A stretch of DNA of 64,000 nt from Siphonodentalium dalli (taxonomy: Eukaryota; Mollusca; Scaphopoda; Gadilida; Siphonodentaliidae), in assembly GCA_032622095.1 (NCBI GenBank), contig CP136068.1, positions 53,376,443-53,440,442 on the forward strand. The letters run 5' to 3'. The first letter of the stretch is position 1. Every line of letters starts with the position of its first letter. The notes below the pieces were generated by a model. It was not told the DNA's origin, made no database searches, and saw only the letters and a program-made list of their open reading frames with translations. Of this stretch, positions 56,440 to 64,000 are shown piece after piece. A program made the position numbers and the translations under genes.

Positions 56440-57735
56440 ACATGAAAGTGTCAATTACCTTGTAAAGAAGGTAATTTTTTTGTGATGAGCAATGAATAGA
56501 GAGATTAAAAAGGAGTGTAAAAAATGAGCAGTAAAGGATTTAGTCACACACAGAGTAAAATCCATGATGGCTGCTGGCGGCCATGTTTTTTGGCCGAATG
56601 ACCCCAAAATGACTCGTTCCCATCTACATGTTATTGTTAACATCCATGACAAATTTTATGATGATCAGACTAAAGGTACGACCTTTAGCCTGTACTAAAG
56701 GAATTAGTCATACAAAGAGTAAAATCCAAGATGGCTGCTGGCGGCCATTTTTTTGGCCGCTTGACCCCAAAATTAATCGTTCCCATCTACATGTCAATAT
56801 TAACATCCATGACAAATTTCATGATGATCAGACGAACAGTACGACCTGTAGCCCGTGCTAATGCATTGAATTTTGAAATCCAAGATGGCTGCTGGTGGCC
56901 ATGTTTTTTGTCCGAATGACCCCAAAATGACTTGTTCCCATCTACATTCCAATTTCAACAGCCATGATAAATTTCATGATGATCAGACTAAAGGTACGAC
57001 CTGTAGCTCGTGCTAAAGGATTTAGTCATACAAAGAGTAAAATCCAAGATGGCTGCTGGCGGCCATGTTTTTTGGCCGAATGACCCCAAAATGACTCGTT
57101 TCCATCTACATGTCAATATTAACATCCACGACAAATTTTATGATGATCAGACTAAAGGTATGACCTGTAGCCCGCGCTAAAGGATTTAGTCATACAAAGA
57201 GTAAAATCCAAGATGGCTGCTGGCAGCCATGTTTTTTGTTCGAATGAACCCAAAATTACTCGTTCCCATCTACATGTCATTATTAACATCCATGACAAAT
57301 TTTATGATGATCCGACCAAAGGTACACCTGTAGCCCGTGTTAAAGGATTTAGTCATGCAAAGAGTAAAATCCAAGATGGCTGCTGGCGGCCATGTTTTTT
57401 GGCCGAATGACGACAAAATTACTCGTTCCCATCTACATGTCAATATTAACATCCATGACAAATTTCATGACGATCAGTACGGCCTGTAGCCCGTGGTAAT
57501 GGATTGAATTTTGAAATCCAAGATGGCCACTGGTGGCCATGTTTTTTTTCCGAATGACCCCAAAATGAATCATTTCGGTCTAAATGTTGATGTAAACAGC
57601 TATGACAAATTTCATAATGATCCGATCAAAGGTACGATCTGTAGCCTGTATTGTTGACGCATCACGTAGACATGCACACACGGACGACAAAGCCATGGCA
57701 ATAGCTCAAACTTTACAAAGTAAAGTTGAGCTAAT
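56440..57735 (+). mobile_element. Tandem-repeat-containing MITE, copy 4
   Basis: Left flank tgaaagtgtcaattacc; interior about 7 units with ggatttagtcatacaaagag, aagatggctgctggcggcca and aaaatgactcgttcccatct; right end cacacggacgacaaagccat then ggcaatagctcaaactttac and aaagttgagctaa. The right end matches copy 1 closely. Open frames inside (56628-57410) are repeat shadows. Confidence 0.8.
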
Positions 57736-57887
57736 AACCGACCAATATACTTATTACTGTGTTGTTTATTAGTTTTTTTTTCTGCTGAAAATTATAGAAG
57801 AGACAGACTGCAACTGAATGACTAGCTAATGTAAATATGGAACTTTAGATTAGCTTCTTCCAAACCTCAGCTGAATATCTATTTCAG

Positions 57888-58198
57888 GAAATCCATGGCC
57901 GCCAGTTGTATGGAAAACCAGAGATCACAAGTATTCACTGACCAACATGCTACTGTCTGCTGCAAAACATGATTACAAACTGGAGAAAAGGGCACAAAAA
58001 CAATCGGACTCACAAGGAAGTTCAGTCGATGGCCCTATTATCAACGACCCAGTGACATATGAGGAAAATTCAGATGAAGTACCTCTCTGTGTTCAAATGG
58101 AACAATTGAATGTGAGCAGTCACAGCGAATCAGCTGTTTCAGAAGACATTCACTCTGATCCTACATCTGAAAAGAGTGCATCTGGAACACCTGTGTGA
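57888..58198 (+). CDS. MRPL17: MRPL17 exon 4 (C-terminus and stop)
   Basis: Completes the split Gly and encodes GNPWPPVVWKTRDHKYSLTN, MLLSAAKHDYKLEKRAQKQ, then an acidic, Ser-rich tail (QGSSVDGPIINDPVTYEENS ... SEKSASGTPV) and TGA. KGN..PP is the conserved end of the bL17m core. The gene product is about 235 residues, longer than vertebrate forms (about 175), because of this low-complexity tail. Acceptor atctatttcag ends at 57887. Confidence 0.9.
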
Positions 58199-59998
58199 TG
58201 TTTTTTTTTTTTTAATATATAAAATTTATAAAACTGAATTACATTTACCCTTCATCATTACTAGTAACCCTTTTGTTACCAAATACCCACCAATGAATCA
58301 TAGTGTGGTCATTGGAGCAGAATTTGGGGGTCAACTCGGAATAAATTGTATACAAGCTGAATTTGGTGTCATTCGATGTGGAAAAGCCTCAGGAACAACT
58401 TTATATCCAAAATCCGCAAAAACCCACTTTAAGGAAAGTTTGTTATCTAAGGTGGCATCCAACAAGTCATTACACGATATATCATGTCATTGAAATTACG
58501 CCGTTATACCAGTTTGTGTGAAATTACATTACGGGAGCGAATAGAGTGACACTGAGAGAAAATAATACAATCATGATCATGAAATGACTGTCAAAATGGG
58601 CACGACACCAAGCCATACCACAAAGAAAGCAATATTATTATTGGATAACCACATCGGAGTGAAAATACATATTGTTACTATACAAGTCTGTTGTTAAATA
58701 TCTTTAAATGTACACATATCATTAAAACAGATCCTTCTGAAGGATTTATCGGTCACTGCAATGCAAGTCAAACCCCCCCCCCCCCAATGATTTGCGTCCT
58801 TAAAGATCGGGTTTTTTGCTTACCCAACATCCAACTGTCAGGTCAAAAATAATAATTTTGGACATGTAACACACAAAGTATTGTTTCGTTACACAGTGCA
58901 TGGTAGTTTCATTCGGCATGATGATTAATTATTGAATATAATGCAGAAATTGAAGTGCATACCCTTGCAGTATAAATACTAGTTACATTTCCGGAATATT
59001 CAACACTATCAGTGATAATGAACCATACACATATGTCGCAATGATTATACTGTAGAGAAACACTCATATCTTCAATTTATTATCACTGTATCTCACCGGA
59101 ACAAAGACAGTACATGTAAGACTAATTTTCATGCTGCACCAAAGTGGTTTATTAATAATAGACAATTTTGTTCAAATTATTTCAGTCGCCAATTTACAAC
59201 TGGAATATGCTACCACGAATTGAACAATATTAGTTTTCAGTATTGTTTTGTTTGAAAATATCTTACCATTACCGCCCACATACTCATGCTACATATCAGG
59301 TGATCATTGTTTAAGGCTATTTCAACATTGAACATTCACACAATGTTGCTATTTGTGGTTTTGTGTGCAGCAACTGTGTGTAACATTAAGGAGAAGGGGT
59401 AAACACAGTCTCTGCCACATATAGGCAATTTTGGTCTTGTTGATAATTTATTGAAGATAGTCTATGCTACTATGTTTTGATAAATTGAGTTCATAGTATC
59501 CCACCATGCAATCTTGTGATAAAAGCGAAATAGTCATGATTCATCACTTGCTTGGAGGAAACTATGACTATTTTGAGATGCGGTCAATAGGATCTACACA
59601 TGTTAGTTACCCAGTACTATATGAATATCTCTCATACTGTTCTATATTTACATACTAAGTGTTGTCATCACTAAATCCAGCATTCTGATTGGTCGGCGCC
59701 CACCTGGCTAGTTGCAGTTATTTCTCGGTGAATGCGCAACACCTCATAACACCAAGCTCATAACACCATCGATACGTCATTGGGTTTGGAAAGACGAACG
59801 CGTAATGTTTTGGGCGCATTTGGACTCGCGCAGGATTGACTTAATACATCATCGGGTTTCAATATGAAGAGAAATTGTTCCTATTAACTTTTGCCAATGG
59901 TGCTATTGGGTATTTTGGGCTGTTTTTGTCACGATACACTTTTCAATTTAAATATATTTACAAAAGTGGCTTTTTTGCTAAATGTATATAAATATAAA
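58199..59998. other. Downstream of MRPL17; one repeat fragment
   Basis: At 58310-58430 lies an inverted copy of the repeat also found at 62470-62545 (gctgaatttggtgtcattcg / gaatgacaccaaaatcagc). A C-run is at 58772-58785. Other sequence is unrecognised. The open frame 58176-58493 overlaps the repeat and is not called. Confidence 0.45.
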
Positions 59999-60150
59999 TA
60001 TAAGGATTAACTGTCATGTGGACTATTTTTATGGAGATGTAACTGTGAGGGAAGTGGTCATAACTTGTATGGGGTTTTACACAAGTTATGTCCACTTACC
60101 TCACGGTTACATCTCCATAAAACAAGGCCACATGACAGTTAATCCTTATA
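59999..60150. repeat. Fold-back element, about 71-bp arms
   Basis: Arms taaggattaactgtcatgtg then gactatttttatggagatgt and aactgtgagg face their reverse complement (ccacatgacagttaatcctt at the right end) around a ~10-bp loop, with few mismatches. The open frame 59982-60203 runs through the hairpin and is not a gene. Confidence 0.88.
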
Positions 60151-60191
60151 TAGCAGTGAATTTTGAAAGGTTTGATGTTGTAGATATAGAG

Positions 60192-60336
60192 GATCTCACA
60201 TGAGTTTCTATTTTATACGGAATTTATCAACCGAGTTCACTAAATTCGATTTGAGCCGAGGTTTACCGAGGCTCAAATAGAATTTAGTGGACGAGGTTGA
60301 TAAATTACGCATAAAATAGGACGAGTGTGAGATACT
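60192..60336. repeat. Second fold-back element, about 65-bp arms
   Basis: Arms gatctcacatgagtttctat then tttatacggaatttatcaac face gttgataaattacgcataaa then ataggacgagtgtgagatac. Arms are diverged (roughly 80-85% by eye) and the loop is short. It lies 41 bp from the previous hairpin but is a different sequence. Confidence 0.78.
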
Positions 60337-62228
60337 TTTTATCACATGATCAAATAAACGCGAAGCAATGCGAAATATCCATCGAAAACAACGATAATAA
60401 ACTGCAGCGATCGCAAGTCATTTGAAGAACGATGTGACGTCATCGCACGCGCTGATATTAAACGTGTCTATTACCGATAATTATGAAACTGCTTTTATGG
60501 CCAAATTATGTGATAAACCAAAATAAATGATGATCGGTCACATTCGTGACATTCTATTTCTGCTTCTCGAAATGGTCACATAATCAATACATCCCTACTA
60601 AATCCCACCTACCATACGATACGGGTTAATAAATGGGCAGGGCAATTGGAGTTGTTTATCGAACACGTGACAGTGAAGGCCAATCAGAGATGAGTTTCTG
60701 ATTCGGAGGGCCATGTGTTCAGGGCGTGTCGTCACTTTCTAGCGCGCAGTGGTCGGCTCATCAAGTTTCTAAAATATGATATATATTTTACAGTATATTC
60801 TTTGTAAGTTTTTTAAATTACATCATGAAAATCTGTTTCTAAGTATTAATTTTAACACAGGGCATACGGTATTATGTAAAAGGCGAGAACCACCGCCTTC
60901 CCTGTAGACAGAGTTTGCTCCCGTTTGGTTGGTTCACAGATTTCCGCCTTCCAAAATATAAAACAGTCAGAAGGCGTTTTTTTTCTGTCCGGCGTGTCTG
61001 CTGTCGCATCTGGGGATATATATGTCAAATTGTTGGTGGTCAGGTCTTGTCTGTAAATATGAACATGAATAAATCTAGAGCCTGTCCGTGCGGCTAGTAT
61101 GCAAAAGGTGTTTTGTTGTCATTTATTCAGTGGAGGGAAGACGTTTAATTACACACATATCACAAGATTCAACATAAACATTACAAGATGAGCTAAAAAA
61201 AAATAAAGATATTTGATTTTCAGGCAATTTTTTTTTTTAAATCAATGCACAACCAAGGTTTGTATTTTATTTTGACCATAGACTGGGATAGTAAATGTCC
61301 AGAAAATGTAGGGTGAACTGTGTAATGGATATAAACTAATTTAATCTGATATAAAGAATGACAAATTATGACATTGTACTACCTGTACATCATATAGGGA
61401 TTACCCAGAATGAAATATATATTGATACGATTTTAATATCGGCACAATAATTTGTAACAACATGCAGAACTATCCGATTCATATAAAAATACAGAATGTA
61501 AAAAATGGCGAAAATACACCGCTTGTCAAATTAGTGCGCTCCGGTTTGCGTATCTTCTATGATCTATCGCAATAGTGTATCAAGGGGGAAAACTCAAGTT
61601 TGCAGGGTTACTTTCTTACTACTGTGCAAAGGTCAAATATCCAACTTCCTGCTGATATTTTATCCAAATATTTCAACACATTTGGCCAATATACTTGGGG
61701 GTTTGGACAGCCTGTGGTGACAATATGCCTGATAGTTATCGTTGCCTATGGTCTTTTGTTGAATACCCACACATACACAATTGTATTTAGCTCCTACTTG
61801 ATATTTGAAACATAACTAATTTCTTTGTAACAGTTTCCTATTTCATATTACCGGTTTACAACTACAGCAAAAATTTGAAAGCCAAATAAAATGGTCCAAC
61901 GCAGGCCATTTTTTTCGTTGTGGTGATGCCTGAGAATCAAAACCCCTTTTTTTGGGGGCTGAACACTGCATTATTTTTCCTTTTCTGGTCGACCAAAAGT
62001 CCAGATTTAGCCATTGTATGAGATCCTTCTTTCGCTTGCTGTCTTGTGAGACACATTGAAGAGAATTCATATATCTCTGATCAAAAGTTTCTCTTATACT
62101 CTGCAATCATTCTTCCTCACATAATTTGAGCGTTTGTTCTCTCTTATAGCACTAGCTATTCAATTTTGTACAAAATGTGAATTTTGTTATATTTTGTCCA
62201 TTTCGGGAAATTGGGACAGACCAACAGA
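60337..62228. other. Intergenic; a CpG-richer patch, no gene recognised
   Basis: At 60640-60770 there is a GC-richer stretch with CACGTGAC, CCAATCAG and GCGCGC words that could be a promoter, but no convincing first exon follows. Open frames at 60915-61097 and 61600-61815 have no known domain. Confidence 0.35.
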
Positions 62229-62368
62229 TATGGTTTGTGACTAAGCATTATTTGTATATGGTTTATGTCTAAGCATTATTTGTGTATGGTTTACGACTAA
62301 GCATTGTTTGTGTATGGTTTATGACTAAGCATTGTTTGTGTTCGGTTTACGACTAAGCATTGTTTGTG
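62229..62368. repeat. 28-bp tandem repeat, 5 copies
   Basis: The unit tatggtttatgactaagcat followed by tgtttgtg repeats every 28 bp with a few substitutions. Confidence 0.95.
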
Positions 62369-62449
62369 TATATTTAAATTTATTACGAATTTGGTATTAA
62401 TTGGAGCACCTACCACAGAAATAGAACAGCCAGTTTGGACGTCATCTGG

Positions 62450-62756
62450 GATTCTGAATATTCCCGTGAGCGGATTTTGGATGTGTTGTTCCTGGTGTTT
62501 TTCCCGTGTGGAATGACACCAAAATCAGCTTGTATCCAATTTCTTGCGGGTTCTACTCTGTTTGCTGAACATTCCAAGTGATTCCAATTGTAAGCTCCCA
62601 CCCAACTCCACTGAGAATATGAAGTGATCCTAAAAGGTCCCACCCTACTCCCCTGAGCATATGAAGTGATCCTATAAGCTCCCGGTCCTACTCCCTGAGT
62701 ATATGAAGTGATCCTTTTAGCTCCCGCTTAGCATATGAAGTGATCCTTTTAGCTCT
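62450..62756. repeat. Repeat fragment followed by about 37-41-bp tandem repeat
   Basis: 62470-62545 is the inverted partner of 58360-58425. From 62592 on, the phrase atatgaagtgatcct recurs four times with agctcccaccctactcccct between, shrinking in the last copy. Confidence 0.75.
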
Positions 62757-64000
62757 TAAGATCTATTGAAGGTACATGTTCCAAGTGGGCGAAGTTATCA
62801 GCAGTAATAGGCGTTATGTTCTTACAATACTCAACCATGTTGAAATTATCACCTTCTAAATTGTTGACATTTCCAGGCAATGGATATCAAGATAACAAAA
62901 GAACTAAATTGCTAATTGATATGAATTTATTTCAATAAAAACAAAAAAGATCTGGTTCTTTCGACGGATTTATATTAAGAAAATATTTGGCTGTAGAAGC
63001 TATACTATATACAAACAGACTATAACTAGGAATGACGCTAGTCACACATCCACCTATTAATGAGAAATTAACATGCCACACCATAACCAAACATCTCAAT
63101 ATGACGACAAACATTTAAAACCCAGCATAGATAAAAACGCTCCCAGAATATTGTCCAAACATGAAAATTGGTTTCGTTCCCAGCAGATAGAGATTCACAA
63201 ACATGCAATATTGTCCAAGTTTGCGTCAGGGTCATCCACGGACAACTGTTGTGGAGACATTTTTGTTTCCATTGTGAAGGAGAAAGTTAATTATTTAATC
63301 ATTAAAGTAATTTATTCAGTTACTGAGTCTTGAATGTCTCAGTAACTGAATTTTTTATATAAAAACATTGAATTTAAAATTTCCTGCAAACTTTCTGAAC
63401 TACAATTTGTTTGTTGTGAACTCATTCCAGAGCGTTTAGAACCTAATGTAAACAACGATAAATAATTATCCATGTTGGAGCGAAGCTCCTGGCAGTGACA
63501 ACCATGCATACATCACTCAGGACACAGAAGTATGTAGTCATTAATTAACACAATCATTAAACCAGTTTCCTCATGATTTTAATGTTTTATGAAGTAGAAA
63601 TTCCTAATAACTCTCAGGGGCGAATTTACAACCATTGCAGAAATTGAACTTCCTAAAGCAAGAAAATAATGCATTCAGTTACAGAGAGGTATCAATGGGA
63701 TATCATTTATTTAGTAGTTCCAATTAGGTGGCATTTCTGAGTAGAAGAAATATCTTATAAATCACATTTTTTATTTTACCAATCTGGTATGAATGCTTTA
63801 TATGATTGCTGTAACAGTATAGACTTTCAAACTGATCCTGCCATTTAAAATAATGCATAAAATGAAATAACCATATTTTTTCCATGACCCTTGTTTAAAC
63901 GTTCAACAAGCTATGCCTTCCAATTACCCTTGAACAGATTGAGATAACTTACATTTGGGGAATTATAGAATTATTGACCAGAGTTTCCCCTCATATATAC
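62757..64000. other. Intergenic; short hairpin, no gene recognised
   Basis: At about 63312-63349 attcagttactgag and ctcagtaactgaat form a 14-bp perfect stem around tcttgaatgt. The open frame 63073-63333 (86 codons, MPHHNQTSQYDDKHLKPSID) overlaps this stem and has no recognisable family or splice signals that confirm it. Confidence 0.4.

Noticed and set aside
58770..58786. C-run and the G-runs at 35918-35931 and 50500-50513 as G-quadruplex sites
   Set aside because: Simple homopolymers without the spaced G-tracts of a typical quadruplex; length may also be uncertain in assembly.
63312..63349. 14-bp stem-loop as a bacterial-type terminator
   Set aside because: The window is eukaryotic, so this kind of terminator does not apply; kept only as a short hairpin.

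Overview
This is AT-rich metazoan nuclear DNA, not bacterial or viral. Genes are split by GT-AG introns, and most of the window is repeats. The repeat styles are those described from marine molluscs: MITEs with internal ~160-bp tandem repeats, fold-back elements and many recent minisatellites. A mollusc, perhaps a bivalve, is the best guess. The organism call is inference; the gene calls below are not.

Two genes lie on the + strand. Positions 943-19933 hold the 3' part of a polypeptide N-acetylgalactosaminyltransferase (GALNT, nearest to the GALNT11-like type): the second half of the catalytic domain and the whole C-terminal ricin-B lectin domain, ending in a stop codon. Its first two visible exons are tandem versions of the same 204-nt exon, only 59 bp apart, and look mutually exclusive. 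The 6.0-kb intron after 8822 is about 93% a 35-bp minisatellite of roughly 160 copies. The array starts at the 5' splice site and carries a copy of it in nearly every unit. Positions 34714-58198 hold a complete four-exon gene for mitochondrial ribosomal protein bL17m (MRPL17), with an 18.3-kb first intron full of transposons and a second large minisatellite built from 55- and 64-bp units.

The DNA between and inside the genes is mobile-element debris. It includes a hAT-type element with a perfect 8-bp target duplication (24967-26231), piggyBac-like MITEs flanked by TTAA, a 5'-truncated and frameshifted L1/Tx1-type LINE (29790-31694), a pogo/mariner-type MITE (43609-43755), four tandem-repeat-containing MITEs, and about five copies of a ~450-bp TIR repeat. 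The most unusual material is a set of TIR elements (28321-29480, 31697-34367 and, more loosely, 35758-42506) whose ends carry repeated 16-18-bp palindromes of the form TTGCG..CGCAA. The arms of the palindrome differ between elements by paired, symmetry-preserving changes.

No tRNA, rRNA, CRISPR array or bacterial-type operon was seen. Element family names rest on termini and target duplications read by eye, without database comparison.
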